NCBI GenBank assembly: GCA_015660995.1 | Contig: JACTUC010000007.1 | Coordinates: 1-64,000 of the forward strand | Reading direction: 5' to 3' | Length of the DNA: 64,000 bases | DNA from: Candidatus Methanomethylicaceae archaeon | Lineage (GTDB): Archaea > Thermoproteota > Methanomethylicia > Methanomethylicales > Methanomethylicaceae | In this document: piece by piece, positions 25,703 through 35,530 of the stretch | Position numbering within the stretch: the first letter of the stretch is position 1 | How the letters are laid out: the number at the start of each line of letters is the position of its first letter | Made by a program: the position numbers and the translations under genes | Notes under the pieces: generated by a model | Told to the model about the DNA's origin: nothing | The model's database searches: none | What the model saw: only the letters and a program-made list of their open reading frames with translations

Positions 25703-26803
25703 TTATGCAACTCTGACCATTCTGAAAACCCCATAATCCACTAGGACTTTGATGGCCCCCCTAAACATGGTGTCGGCATAGCCGTCCCCTGTGTCGACCC
25801 TCAGCACTTCAATGCCATCAAGCTTGTCCTGCGTGGATATCACCGTTACCCCCTCCCTTCCTGATCTCCGGAGCACGGCAGCGCTTATCTGCTGGTTGCC
25901 ACGCCCGAATATGAAGCCTTGCCTCCCAATCGGCGAGACTACAATGTGGAAGGGCTTCCCAGAGGTGAGCTCAAGAACCTCCGACTCATTGGCATCCTTG
26001 CGGATCAGCCTCCCGTCAGCTACTAGGTCGACACCGAGGAGCGTGAAATCAATGCCCAGTGCTTCGTTGATGGACTTGACGGTGCTTCCAGGACCGAGGA
26101 CGTAGATCACTCCCGCCTCCATGTTCTCCGCAATCCACTTGCCCAAGGCTTTCTTATTCTCGTCGACCTCGTCTGTAACGGGCGTGGGCGCTTTCATCCC
26201 CTGGATTGCCATTGGCTCGTAGGGGATCGTAAGGTACCCGTAGAGCTTTGAGGAGAGCCTCCCATCCCTAAATGCCTCCTCGTCGACATCGGCAACCTCC
26301 GCCTCCCTCACTGGGAGTTCCCCCCATATGAATTTGACAACTATCTCTGCCGCCATGCCTGGGCTTACTGCGAATGCGCCGCTCTGCATCTTGACCCCTG
26401 CCGGCACCCCCAAGGCAGGAAGCCTCTGGTCAATTGAATCCATTACGTCCCTTGCCGTGCCGTCCCCCCCGCAGAATGCAACAATGTCAGCTCCCGACTC
26501 CTCCATCGCCTTAGCTGCCAACTTCGTGTCTTGGGCGCCTGTCTCCCCCTTCCTCCCTCCTACAACCCTGCAGGCAATGCCCAACTCTGCGAAAACGCGC
26601 TCGCCCATCTCGCCAGGGCACGTCAGGAACTCTATGGTCCTGGCGAGCGCACCGAAGGCTCTGAGGAATTCCTTAGCTCTCTCCCCTGCAACCGGCTTTG
26701 CACCGAGGGCGATGGCCTTCGCGAGAGTCGCTCTTCCGTCCGTGCCTTTCAGCCCAACAGCTCCTCCCATGCCCGCTATCGGGTTCACAATAAGGCCTAC
26801 CAT
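25703..26803 (-). CDS. ATP-NAD kinase, COG3199 type
   Basis: A protein of about 366 residues from ATG 26803 with the family N-terminus VGLIVNPIAGMGG and the nucleotide-binding FCGGDGTARDVMD near residue 115. The family is predicted to phosphorylate NAD with ATP or polyphosphate, though activity is proven for few members. The frame is open 17 codons further to 26854, inside the end of ileS; the family N-terminus favours 26803. A classical NAD kinase lies at 51231. Confidence 0.82.
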   Translation of the reverse strand: MVGLIVNPIAGMGGAVGLKGTDGRATLAKAIALGAKPVAGERAKEFLRAFGALARTIEFLTCPGEMGERVFAELGIACRVVGGRKGETGAQDTKLAAKAMEESGADIVAFCGGDGTARDVMDSIDQRLPALGVPAGVKMQSGAFAVSPGMAAEIVVKFIWGELPVREAEVADVDEEAFRDGRLSSKLYGYLTIPYEPMAIQGMKAPTPVTDEVDENKKALGKWIAENMEAGVIYVLGPGSTVKSINEALGIDFTLLGVDLVADGRLIRKDANESEVLELTSGKPFHIVVSPIGRQGFIFGRGNQQISAAVLRRSGREGVTVISTQDKLDGIEVLRVDTGDGYADTMFRGAIKVLVDYGVFRMVRVA

Positions 26804-26831
26804 TTTCAATGTCTGCACCCTCGATTCGATA

Positions 26832-29800
26832 TCAGCTTGGCTGGAGCTCATCAATGCCGATGGTGAACTTGTCTTCCTCTATCTCCCATTCTTCAACAAA
26901 CTTTGCCTTCATCGCTTCCTTGGCAGTCACCGCGAACTCCTTGGCCCTTACCTCCATGGATATCTCCATTGCCTTCCCGAGCAGCAGCTCCCTGTTCTCC
27001 TCGTTCGGCGTGAATATGATTACCTTGATGTAGGCGTCCACCCTCAGGTTTGCCTTCTTCCTCATCTCCTGCACCCTCCGCACGATGTCCCGCATAAGCC
27101 CCTCTGCTATGAGGTCCTTGCTCTTCGTGGTGTCTATATAGACGACGCCGAAGCGCGACTTCACCCCCTTGTAATTCTCGGGGAGCTTCTCCTGCACCGT
27201 TACGTAATCCTTCTTCAGCTCGATCTTCTCGCCATCAAGGTCCAGCAGCACGGGCTCCCCCCTGCTAAGCGCGTCTAAAGTTGCTTTGCCATCCAGTCCT
27301 GCTATGAGCTCTGCCACCCTTCCGCTCCTGGCCCTGAAGATAGGCCCAAGGGCCGCCCTGTTGGGGGATAGCACGACCCCCTTCATCTCCTCCTCCTCCC
27401 GCGGGGTTATGACCTCTACCTCTTTCACATTTGTCTGTTCCAGGACTATGCCCCTCAGCCTCTTCATTGCCTCCCTCACCCTCTCTTCGTCCGAGACAAC
27501 CTTGAGCCTCATTAGCGGCTGCCTGATCTTCACCCTGGCAGACTGCCTCGCGCTGTAAGACGCCTCGATCACTTCCTTTGCGATCTCCATATCCGTCTCG
27601 AGGCTCTCGTCCTTCCATGCGCCTTCCTGCTTCGGCCAGCCCAGCATGTGGACGCTCTCGGGCATGCCCGGCATTCCACTGAACATGTCTTGGTAGATCT
27701 TCTCGGACGCGAAGGGAATCACCGGGGCAGCCATCTTGAGATAATTGAGTAGAACGTGAGAGAGCGTTGCGTAGGCAGCAATCTTGTCCGGATCCTCCTC
27801 CTCGGACCAGGTCCTCTTCCTTATGAGCCTGACGTACCACCTGCTCAGCTCCTCCTTCATGAAGTCCTCCATGGACCTGACAGCCTCGAAGATCTTCAAC
27901 CCGTCCATGGATGCAGTTGCCTCTTCGACCAGCCTCTCGAACCTCGATAGCACCCACCTGTCCTCAGCCCTCAATACCCCCCTGAGAGTCTCGAGTGGGT
28001 GCCTCTCCATAGAGAACCTGTCCAGGTTCATGTAGAGGCTAGCGAAGTAGTAGGTGCTCCACATGATGTTTATGAACCTTGAAGTCTCCTCAACCGCCTT
28101 CCAAGAAAACCTCAGATCTTCCCAGGTGGTGCAACCTAGCTCGTACCACCGAAGGGTGTCCCTTCCGAACTTCTCTATAACCTCTTCAGGGAAGACCACG
28201 TTCCCGAGGGACTTGTGCATCGCCCTCCCGTCCTGGTCGATCGTGAATCCGTGCATGAGGACCCGCCTGTAGGGGGTTGTTCCGAACGCTGTCACACCGC
28301 AGACCATCAGTGTGTAGAACCAACCCCTTGTCTGGTCGTGCCCCTCAAGGATCATATCCACCGGCCACCAGTACTCGTATCCCTTCTTATCCGCTGGGTA
28401 GTGCAGGGTTGCGAAGGATGCCGAGCCAGAGTCCATCCATACGTCAGCTACGTCGGGTACCCTTCTCATTGTTCCACCACAGCCACACTTCATCTCGATC
28501 CCGTCAACCCATGGCCTGTGAAGTTGGAAGTCGGGGTTAGACTCTGCTGCCTGGTAGGAGCCCGCTGCCCTACGCTTCAGATCCTTCCTGGATCCGAAAA
28601 CCTCGTAGTTGCCACACTTCTCGCACACCCATATGGGTAAAGGTATACCCCAATACCTCTGCCTGGAGATGACCCAGTCCTTGGCATTCTTTATCCAGTT
28701 GCCGAACCTTGACTTCCCTGCCCAGTCCGGAACCCAAGTGACCTTCTCGTTCTCCTCAAGCAGAGTTTCCTTCAGGTCTGTGACCTTGATGAACCACTGG
28801 GAGGCGATCCTCAGTATAAGTGGCGTCTTGCACCTCCAGCAGTGGGGGTACCTGTGCTTTGTAAGCTCCACCTTGAAGAGGAGACCCTTCCTCTTGAGGT
28901 CCCCAATGATCACCCTATTTGCGTCCCGCACGTTCTCCCCGGCGTATTTACCCCCTTCAGTCGTGAATCTTCCTCTCTCGTCTACGGGGCAGAAGTCGGG
29001 TAGCCCGTAGATCTCGCCAACGGCGTGGTCCTCTTCGCCATGCCCCGGCGCGCAGTGGACGCACCCAGTTCCCTCCTCCAAAGTGACGAACTGGTCGGAC
29101 AGGACCACCATGTGCGCTGGCTTAAGTTGAGCCTGAAAGGGGACCTCCTCCAATAGCGGCGCAACATAAACGAGCCCCTGAAGGTCCGTGCCCGTCATGG
29201 TCTCCAGTACCTCGTAATCCTTGCCCACCTCCTTGAATACCTGCTCCAGCCTCTCCTCTGCAACTGTATAGATCTCGTCCCCCGATCTTACTCTCGCGTA
29301 CCTGAAGTCAGGATGGACCATGACCGCCACGTTTGCCGGCAGGGTCCATGGGGTTGTGGTCCATATTATGATGTACTCCTTCTCCTTGCCCTCGAGCTGG
29401 AACTTGACGTAGATCGACTCCTCCTCTACGTCCCTGTACTCGTCCGTTGCCTCGTACCCAGCGAGCACGGTCTCGCACCTTGGGCACCAGTGGACGATCT
29501 TCTTCCCTTTGCCGAGGAGCTTCTTCTCCTCTGCCCTGCTAATCAGCCACCAGACAGACTCTATATAATCATTATCTAGCGTCCTGTATGGTGCTTCCCA
29601 GTCCATCCATACGCCCAGGTTCTTGAACTGGGTAGTCGCGACCTTAAGATTCTCGATGGCGAAGCTCTTGCAAACGCTGATGAACTTCTCAATGCCCATG
29701 ACCTCGATGTCCTTCTTCGACTTTATTCCGATCTTCTTCTCCACCATGACCTCTATCGGCAGACCGTGCATATCGAAGCCGGGCTGGTCCCTCACGATGT

Positions 29801-30032
29801 ACCCATTCATTCTAAGGTATCTGATGTAGGCATCCTTGAGCGTTTTGTTCCAAGCAGTCCCTACATGGATCGGGTTGGTAACATACGGGGGACCGTCGAG
29901 GAAATAGAACTTCTTCCCAACTTTCCGCGCCCTCAGCTTCTCTGGGATCTTCGAGGATTCCCAGTACCTGAAGACCTCCTCCTCAACAGGGCCGCTCCTG
30001 TAGTCCTTAGGCATCGAGCCTACGAATGCCAT
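26832..30032 (-). CDS. ileS: Isoleucyl-tRNA synthetase
   Basis: A class I synthetase of 1066 residues. The HIGH-type motif is NPIHVGTAWNKT near residue 52, the CP1 editing domain occupies about 190-390 (WTTTPWTLPAN; GCVHCAPGHG), and the KMSKS-type motif is DGRAMHKSLGN near 600, that is AMHKS instead of KMSKS. Cysteine pairs (CEKCGNYE, CGCGG) bind zinc. ATG 30032 has GAGGT 8 bases upstream. It is divergent from aglB across about 120 bases with a TATA-like element for each gene. Confidence 0.96.
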   Translation of the reverse strand: MAFVGSMPKDYRSGPVEEEVFRYWESSKIPEKLRARKVGKKFYFLDGPPYVTNPIHVGTAWNKTLKDAYIRYLRMNGYIVRDQPGFDMHGLPIEVMVEKKIGIKSKKDIEVMGIEKFISVCKSFAIENLKVATTQFKNLGVWMDWEAPYRTLDNDYIESVWWLISRAEEKKLLGKGKKIVHWCPRCETVLAGYEATDEYRDVEEESIYVKFQLEGKEKEYIIIWTTTPWTLPANVAVMVHPDFRYARVRSGDEIYTVAEERLEQVFKEVGKDYEVLETMTGTDLQGLVYVAPLLEEVPFQAQLKPAHMVVLSDQFVTLEEGTGCVHCAPGHGEEDHAVGEIYGLPDFCPVDERGRFTTEGGKYAGENVRDANRVIIGDLKRKGLLFKVELTKHRYPHCWRCKTPLILRIASQWFIKVTDLKETLLEENEKVTWVPDWAGKSRFGNWIKNAKDWVISRQRYWGIPLPIWVCEKCGNYEVFGSRKDLKRRAAGSYQAAESNPDFQLHRPWVDGIEMKCGCGGTMRRVPDVADVWMDSGSASFATLHYPADKKGYEYWWPVDMILEGHDQTRGWFYTLMVCGVTAFGTTPYRRVLMHGFTIDQDGRAMHKSLGNVVFPEEVIEKFGRDTLRWYELGCTTWEDLRFSWKAVEETSRFINIMWSTYYFASLYMNLDRFSMERHPLETLRGVLRAEDRWVLSRFERLVEEATASMDGLKIFEAVRSMEDFMKEELSRWYVRLIRKRTWSEEEDPDKIAAYATLSHVLLNYLKMAAPVIPFASEKIYQDMFSGMPGMPESVHMLGWPKQEGAWKDESLETDMEIAKEVIEASYSARQSARVKIRQPLMRLKVVSDEERVREAMKRLRGIVLEQTNVKEVEVITPREEEEMKGVVLSPNRAALGPIFRARSGRVAELIAGLDGKATLDALSRGEPVLLDLDGEKIELKKDYVTVQEKLPENYKGVKSRFGVVYIDTTKSKDLIAEGLMRDIVRRVQEMRKKANLRVDAYIKVIIFTPNEENRELLLGKAMEISMEVRAKEFAVTAKEAMKAKFVEEWEIEEDKFTIGIDELQPS

Positions 30033-30151
30033 GACTTTATACCTCGGGTAACGGGGAATCTACTCAACCATGAATATTAAACGTTCCGCCCTGATCGTAT
30101 AGTTTAAATGTCTCTCGTTCGATACATTTCTGTCTTAACAGGGGATAGTTG

Positions 30152-32215
30152 ATGCGCTTCAAGCTTCCTGACCTGCCTGATTTCCCTGAATTGCCCGGCT
30201 CAGAGCGATTCAAGTCCAGGAAGTTCACAATCCTCGTTTACGCAAGCCTTGCCTCGATCCTGGCGCTAGCTATTGTGATAAGGCTCCTGCCCCTGCAGTG
30301 GGGGGTCCATCTGGACGAGTTTGACCCCTATATTCAGTACAAGGGAGCAAGTTACATCGTAAACAACGGCTTCATGGCTTATTTCAGTTGGTTTGATCCT
30401 ACTCGATGGGCCCCTTGGGGACAGTATGTCGGTTCAGCGCTCCCCTTCGGAACACCTGCCACGGGTGCTGCTGCCTACCTCTTACTGAATTTGATAGGCA
30501 TTAACATTCCACTGCTGGACACAGTCTGCTTTTGGCCTGTCTTCTCTGCAGCGCTGTGTATCGTACTGCTATTCTTTATCGGTTCTTTTCTTGTAAACAG
30601 GGGCGTTGGTCTTTTCACTGCCCTAGTATTTGCAATTGACCCAACTTCAATACAGAGAACATCTTTCGGGTTCTTTGATGATGAGACTACAGGTCTCTTG
30701 GGAATGTTCGCTGCAATCCTATTCTTTCTCATGGCGATAAGAAGCGAAAAGCTATGGAAGAATATCTTCTACTCGGTCATAAGCGGACTCGGGCTCGCCT
30801 ACATGTCATTATCTTGGGGGGCATACCTCTACCCTCTCAACCTTTTCGCATTGTTTGTCATAATATTCGCTGTATTCGGAAGATGGAGCAGGAGACTTGC
30901 GGTTCCTATCACAATCATAACCTCTATAACAATGTTCGCATTGGCCATTAATCCTAACCACGGGATCAGCCAAGCGATCTCGCCGTACACCATTGCCCCA
31001 ATATTGGCCGTAGTACTATCAGTTATTCTTGGCTTGTTTGAGCATATTGAGGACGACGCTAGAAGGCGGAAAATATCAATAGTCTCCGTCTTAGGTGTTG
31101 TGGTCGGATTTTTTGCTCTGACTGTTGCAGGAGTATTTGGTGCGATCGGAGGCAAGTTACTTAATTTTATAGATATCGTTGCTCGATTGTCAACTCCTAT
31201 CGTAGGTACGGTAGGAGAGCAGTTCCCTTCAATCTGGTACAATTACTTCTATACATACCACATTCTTATCATACTCGGTGCGGTCGGCGCCTACATAGCT
31301 GTGAAGCGGCAGAAATACAGGGACATATTCATAGTCCTCTTCGGACTCATGGCAATCTATGGCGCTGCATCGTATGTGCGATTAATGATCGTCGTTGCTC
31401 CCAGTATTGCCCTTCTCGCAGGCCTTGCCATGACCTCGATCCTGGGCTATGCCTACCAATTGATAAAACAAAAGAGTGAGAAGAAGGGCCGCGCGACATT
31501 TCTTAACAAATGGTACGGCATACTGATAATCGCAATTATCATAGTTGCAATGGTGCCAATAGTCTACCCCAATATACAGGCAGCAGATAGACCAACAATG
31601 ATAGTGTCTGCCAGCACTGGCTACGTTACAGAAATTCCCGACTGGGAGGAGGCCCTGAGCTGGATGGCTAGTAATATTCCCTCGACTGCAGTCGTAGGTG
31701 AGTGGTGGGACTACGGCTATTGGATCAACATTATGGGGAACTGCACTGTGATCTCAGACAACGGAACAACCAATGGTACACAGATCACCTTAATCGCCGA
31801 TGCTTTCCTGAACAACGAGACATACGCGTTGTCCATATTCAAAAATATGAACGTGAGCTATGTGGTGGTCTTCGAGCCTTGGACATACTACAATGTGGGG
31901 AACAACACAATTGGTCTGCCTCCATGGTCCCAGCTCGGTGACTTTGAGAAGTCTACTGCCATGATGTCGATTGCCGGTTACAATGTCTCTAACTATATCA
32001 AAGACGTTTCGATCAGCACAACTTCTGGAACTATCAGCTACCCGCTCCCTGCAGGACCAAGCGCAGCGAACTGTACGCTTTATCAGATGCTCTTCGATCC
32101 CTGGACTGCTGGCTATGCGACCTTGGGTGTGACGATTGAGCCTCTTCAGCACATGTCGCTCGTCTACGCCTCGCCCCATTACTGGGTGCTGATCTACGAG
32201 ATCAGCTATCCATAA
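30152..32215 (+). CDS. aglB: Oligosaccharyltransferase catalytic subunit AglB/STT3
   Basis: AglB transfers lipid-linked glycans to Asn of N-x-S/T on secreted proteins. The N-terminal half has many helices. The first loop carries LDEFDPYIQYKG near residue 55 (acidic catalytic residue), and the C-terminal globular part the signature EWWDYGYW near residue 517. At 687 residues it is on the short side for AglB, with a reduced C-terminal domain. ATG 30152 follows GGGGATAG; a TTG one codon upstream is possible. A TATA-like TAGTTTAAATG lies near 30100. Confidence 0.95.
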   Translation: MRFKLPDLPDFPELPGSERFKSRKFTILVYASLASILALAIVIRLLPLQWGVHLDEFDPYIQYKGASYIVNNGFMAYFSWFDPTRWAPWGQYVGSALPFGTPATGAAAYLLLNLIGINIPLLDTVCFWPVFSAALCIVLLFFIGSFLVNRGVGLFTALVFAIDPTSIQRTSFGFFDDETTGLLGMFAAILFFLMAIRSEKLWKNIFYSVISGLGLAYMSLSWGAYLYPLNLFALFVIIFAVFGRWSRRLAVPITIITSITMFALAINPNHGISQAISPYTIAPILAVVLSVILGLFEHIEDDARRRKISIVSVLGVVVGFFALTVAGVFGAIGGKLLNFIDIVARLSTPIVGTVGEQFPSIWYNYFYTYHILIILGAVGAYIAVKRQKYRDIFIVLFGLMAIYGAASYVRLMIVVAPSIALLAGLAMTSILGYAYQLIKQKSEKKGRATFLNKWYGILIIAIIIVAMVPIVYPNIQAADRPTMIVSASTGYVTEIPDWEEALSWMASNIPSTAVVGEWWDYGYWINIMGNCTVISDNGTTNGTQITLIADAFLNNETYALSIFKNMNVSYVVVFEPWTYYNVGNNTIGLPPWSQLGDFEKSTAMMSIAGYNVSNYIKDVSISTTSGTISYPLPAGPSAANCTLYQMLFDPWTAGYATLGVTIEPLQHMSLVYASPHYWVLIYEISYP

Positions 32216-32246
32216 AAAACTGGCAATCTGATGGAAGAGGCTACAA

Positions 32247-32435
32247 TCAAGTCCTTTGGCTCTCTTCCTTGTTCTTAAGCTTCAGCGCAAGCCTGAATTT
32301 GCTGTACTTGTCGTCAGGGGAGAAACGAGCAGGGTGGGGGTTCTTAAGGTTCCCGCCACAGTGCGGGCAGGTCTCCTCGCTCAGGGTATACTCGCCGCAT
32401 ATGGCGCATTTCCTTATCATCCCTTTCAAACGCAT
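32247..32435 (-). CDS. nop10: Nop10, H/ACA ribonucleoprotein subunit
   Basis: Nop10 binds Cbf5 in the pseudouridylation complex. The 62-residue protein shows RKCAICGEYTLSEETCPHCGG (here split as CAICGEYTL and ETCPHCGG), the zinc-ribbon typical of the archaeal form, then HPARFSPDDKYSKFR, its conserved tail. ATG 32435 directly follows the aIF2-alpha stop (TGA-ATG), so the two are translationally coupled; ATG 32420 is closer to the usual N-terminus. Confidence 0.92.
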   Translation of the reverse strand: MRLKGMIRKCAICGEYTLSEETCPHCGGNLKNPHPARFSPDDKYSKFRLALKLKNKEESQRT

Positions 32436-33221
32436 TCACCTTACGAAGGAGCCTGATCCACCGGCGGAAGTGATCTTGGCAATTATGGCGTCCGTGGTCT
32501 GCTTCATCGAGTCCTCTGCTGTCTTGTAGTTATTAGCAGTGACCCTCACCCTGTAGCGGGGGGCGCCGTCGTACGTGATCTCAGTCTTTATTCCTGTTTT
32601 AACGCTCGCCCTCTTCCCCTCGAGGAGTGCCTTCTTTATGTCTTCGAGCCCCCTCGGCTTGGGGGAGGAAAGCTGCAAAGTCCCCTTTACCTGCACGATG
32701 GGTGGCTCCACATGATCCTTGGCTATCTCGTAGAGCGCCTTCGCCCAGTCCTCTGGAATGCCTGTTGCTTTGACCGCGTCGGGTCCCTTAGCTGACAGCG
32801 CCTCCAGCGAGCTGTAAAGGTCACCGAAGTGATCCTCAAGCGGTATGCCGACAGTCTTGACTGCCTCATCGTAGTCTTTGTTGAGGGTCTTGGCGGCGCT
32901 CTCGAGCAGCTTCTCGGCCTTCTTTGACTTCTTGTACTGAATGAGCTTCTCCTTCTTCTCCCTCTCGGTAACTTTCCTCAGCGAGAGGTCAACGTGGCCC
33001 TTCTTCTCATCAACCCTTATGACTTTCAAAACGACCTTCTGCCCTTCCTTGACGAAGTCCTTTATGTTCTTTACCCAGGTAGACGCAACCTCGCCTATGG
33101 GGATATAGCCGTTCTTGCCATACTCATCGACGCTGACATAGACGCCGTGCCCCTCTAGCTTCACTGCCGTGGCAATTACATACTCGCCCGGCTCGGGGTA
33201 ATCCTTCCGCCTGAAGACCAT
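32436..33221 (-). CDS. Translation initiation factor aIF2, alpha subunit
   Basis: The alpha subunit of the heterotrimeric factor that brings Met-tRNAi to the ribosome. An N-terminal S1/OB domain (GYIPIGEVASTWVKNI near residue 36) is followed by a helical domain and an alpha-beta domain with KGTLQLSSPKPRGLEDIK. It has 261 residues, as expected. ATG 33221 has GGTGGT 8 bases upstream. It lies in the chain S27e / aIF2a / nop10. Confidence 0.94.
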   Translation of the reverse strand: MVFRRKDYPEPGEYVIATAVKLEGHGVYVSVDEYGKNGYIPIGEVASTWVKNIKDFVKEGQKVVLKVIRVDEKKGHVDLSLRKVTEREKKEKLIQYKKSKKAEKLLESAAKTLNKDYDEAVKTVGIPLEDHFGDLYSSLEALSAKGPDAVKATGIPEDWAKALYEIAKDHVEPPIVQVKGTLQLSSPKPRGLEDIKKALLEGKRASVKTGIKTEITYDGAPRYRVRVTANNYKTAEDSMKQTTDAIIAKITSAGGSGSFVR

Positions 33222-33310
33222 ATATTTACCACCAATACGTAGATGATATTCAGTGATGATAACTAAGAAATTAGTTATAAGGATAGCGGGCTAAAAACGC
33301 CCGAAAAAGG

Positions 33311-33508
33311 CTAAGTGATCTCTTTAACGTTGTCCGACAGTATCTTTGACTTGCCGCCAGTTGGGTAAGCGAGTTCCTTGCCGCAGATGGAGCACTTGAC
33401 CACCGATGCCACATTGGAGAAAATTGTCTGTTCGTTGCCGCACTCCGAGCATTGGACTTTGAAGAACTTGCTTCTCGGCACGGGCGTAAGCATCTCTTTT
33501 CTCTTCAA
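33311..33508 (-). CDS. rps27e: Ribosomal protein S27e (eS27)
   Basis: A small-subunit zinc-ribbon protein: FKVQCSECGNEQTIF and VVKCSICGKELAYPTGGK. Start TTG 33508 has GAGGTG exactly 6 bases upstream and gives KRKEMLTPVPRSKF, close to the usual N-terminus; ATG 33493 has no good site. The ribosome-binding site lies inside the end of the L44e gene, so both are translated from one mRNA. Confidence 0.92.
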   Translation of the reverse strand: MKRKEMLTPVPRSKFFKVQCSECGNEQTIFSNVASVVKCSICGKELAYPTGGKSKILSDNVKEIT

Positions 33509-33518
33509 ACAAAACACC

Positions 33519-33794
33519 TCAACCAATTTCTAACTTCTTGAGCCTAATGCCCTTCCTCTGGTTCATATAACCGCACTTCTTGCACTTCAGCTTGAGGCTC
33601 AGCTTCTTTGTGGTCTTTGCCGTCCTCTTCTGGACTGGCTTCCTTGAGCTACCATACCCTTTCTTCTTCCTGTTGTACCTTCTCGTACCCTGAGCCATCT
33701 TCCTCTCCTTTCCCTTCTTGTAGAGGGTGACGCTGTGAGCCGTATAAACCTTACACCTCGGGCAGTACGTGTTTATCTCTTTTGGAGCTTTCAT
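33519..33794 (-). CDS. rpl44e: Ribosomal protein L44e (eL42)
   Basis: A 91-residue basic protein beginning MKAPKEINTYCPRCK and ending with a second zinc knuckle KCKKCGYMNQRKGIR; the middle is rich in Lys and Arg. It sits near the E site of the large subunit. ATG 33794 is 3 bases from the GINS gene stop. The order L44e-S27e-aIF2a-Nop10 is a familiar archaeal operon. Confidence 0.95.
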   Translation of the reverse strand: MKAPKEINTYCPRCKVYTAHSVTLYKKGKERKMAQGTRRYNRKKKGYGSSRKPVQKRTAKTTKKLSLKLKCKKCGYMNQRKGIRLKKLEIG

Positions 33795-33797
33795 CTT

Positions 33798-34277
33798 CTA
33801 TGACTTCCTTTGTATCTCGGTTGCTATTCCCCTCTTGATGAGGGCATCTGCATTTTGCAGGGGTAGCAGCACCACGTCTTCGCTCTTAAAGGGGCCGTAG
33901 GTTTTTAAATCTGCCCCTACGAACGATGCAACATCTCGGAGCAGCCTGACTAATATTTTTTTCGCACCCTCTACCTTTGCCGGGGGCTCCTTGGGCTGTT
34001 TTGGCACGGTTAGTTCATCATCAAAAAGAGTGTCATCAGAAACCACTTCCGCTGCAAGGACCCTGCAGGCTTTCTCCTTCCTCAATGTTGCAATTTCATT
34101 CAGTACATGTTTCACCCTCTCCACCTCGGCCATCCTCAGCTTCGAAGGCACGCCGTTCTCACTGCGCCCCAGGTCTTCAAGAAATCTCTTGACCTCGTCG
34201 CTGAACCCCGGTGGAGCCTTCTGGAGATCCTTCAACTCCCTCTCATTCATCCAGAACTCCAGAATCCTCTTGTACAT
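33798..34277 (-). CDS. gins51: DNA replication factor GINS, Gins51 type
   Basis: GINS links the MCM helicase to primase and polymerase. The C-terminal B domain is recognisable: FVGADLKTYGPFKSEDVV followed by LPLQNADALIKRGIATEI. This A-then-B order is that of Gins51 (the Sld5/Psf1-like subunit); no Gins23 gene is in the window. ATG 34277 (MYKRILEFW) has AGGAT 8 bases upstream; the frame opens at ATG 34295, which overlaps the priS stop. Being directly after priS and priL, it belongs to the replisome operon. Confidence 0.85.
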   Translation of the reverse strand: MYKRILEFWMNERELKDLQKAPPGFSDEVKRFLEDLGRSENGVPSKLRMAEVERVKHVLNEIATLRKEKACRVLAAEVVSDDTLFDDELTVPKQPKEPPAKVEGAKKILVRLLRDVASFVGADLKTYGPFKSEDVVLLPLQNADALIKRGIATEIQRKS

Positions 34278-34291
34278 AAGATTGCATCCTA

Positions 34292-35530
34292 TCATACAGG
34301 TTTAGCGGCGCCTTTACAGATCATGTATATACCAAGCGCCATAGGTACCTCGATCTCTTTTCGATCCTTTTCTTTTATGGGGCCTATCTCGGTATCTCCT
34401 ATCCTAATTTTAGGAACATCTTTTACATATACCTTTATTGAACCATTTTTGAAAGCTATTGCATCTCCTAAAGGGTCAAACCTTTCAAGATCATTATAGC
34501 TTATTCTACATGCCCTTAATCCGGATTTTCCATGAAGGCTATTTGGATATCTTATTAATCTCTTAGTATCGATCGTTACTCTTTCATCAATATTACAAGC
34601 CATGTCTTTAATGGCTTCTAAAGCTATAACATAAAATTTTTTAATTTGTGCTTCGCTTAATCCCCCCCACCACGTAGGAGAACCTGAAATTTTTTGTAGT
34701 ACTCTTTCTCGATACTCTTCTTCATCTTCGTTTTTTTCTTGAAGATAAAGCTTCTTCAATTCCTTCGAATTGCATTTGTTTAGATGAGCATAAACTGACT
34801 TTGCCAGTCTTCCCCGCCAGCCTTTGTTATATATATCAGGACCCATCAGGAGTGGGTCTTTCTTACTGATTACTTTAAAACCATGTAGATCTGGCTTAAG
34901 ACCTAATCCTCTTACGTAATCAGCTATTTCTCTTCTGCCATCATTATTCAGAATCTTATAACTATCATCAATAACGTGCAGATGATATCCTCGATGACCT
35001 GAAAAGCAAATTTCGATTTTGCCCTCAGATAATCCAAAATCTGGTATAAGATAATCATCAATAAGTTTGAAGATCTCTTTTTTTGCAACTAGAAGACACT
35101 CGTCGCATACCCATGTGTTGGTTGATATTCGCTTCTTCTTGCAATTGGGGCATTCTTCAGGTGGAAAACCTACACCTCCCTCGTTGCAATCAAGACATTT
35201 CCATGTGTCATGATTTTTTTTACATTCTGTTGGAATATGATCTGCGTCAATATCAAAAATTAAATCTGCCCCGATCCATCCTTTTCTTCCCATGTTAGAA
35301 TCTTGAGGATTTTGATAATATGCTGATGAATAATATAGATGCGCTGGAGGTCTAATGGTAAGATAATCTTTCATCTCTGCCTCATTTTCGAATGACATGT
35401 GCCTAATCATCGTTTGTTCATCAAATTGTAAGAATGCAAATTCTCGTTCTCGAAAATGTAAAAGTGATAGATCTTCTTTCCTTAAGGATTTGTAATAATG
35501 TTGGAACTGCTCAAGAACAACATTATACAT
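34292..35530 (-). CDS. priS: DNA primase small (catalytic) subunit
   Basis: PriS makes RNA/DNA primers. Catalytic acidic residues are in LIFDIDADHIPTE near residue 95; a zinc site follows (CLDCNEGG, CPNCKKK, CDEC); and CFSGHRGYHLHV near residue 175 carries the conserved His. It has 412 residues. The gene is clearly AT-richer than the genes around it. It overlaps priL by 8 bases, and the GINS frame by 4 bases if the upstream ATG is used. Confidence 0.95.
   Translation of the reverse strand: MYNVVLEQFQHYYKSLRKEDLSLLHFREREFAFLQFDEQTMIRHMSFENEAEMKDYLTIRPPAHLYYSSAYYQNPQDSNMGRKGWIGADLIFDIDADHIPTECKKNHDTWKCLDCNEGGVGFPPEECPNCKKKRISTNTWVCDECLLVAKKEIFKLIDDYLIPDFGLSEGKIEICFSGHRGYHLHVIDDSYKILNNDGRREIADYVRGLGLKPDLHGFKVISKKDPLLMGPDIYNKGWRGRLAKSVYAHLNKCNSKELKKLYLQEKNEDEEEYRERVLQKISGSPTWWGGLSEAQIKKFYVIALEAIKDMACNIDERVTIDTKRLIRYPNSLHGKSGLRACRISYNDLERFDPLGDAIAFKNGSIKVYVKDVPKIRIGDTEIGPIKEKDRKEIEVPMALGIYMICKGAAKPV

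Noticed and set aside
26328-27278. Plus-strand frame of 316 codons
   Set aside because: It lies opposite the ATP-NAD kinase and ileS genes, both of which have clear motifs.
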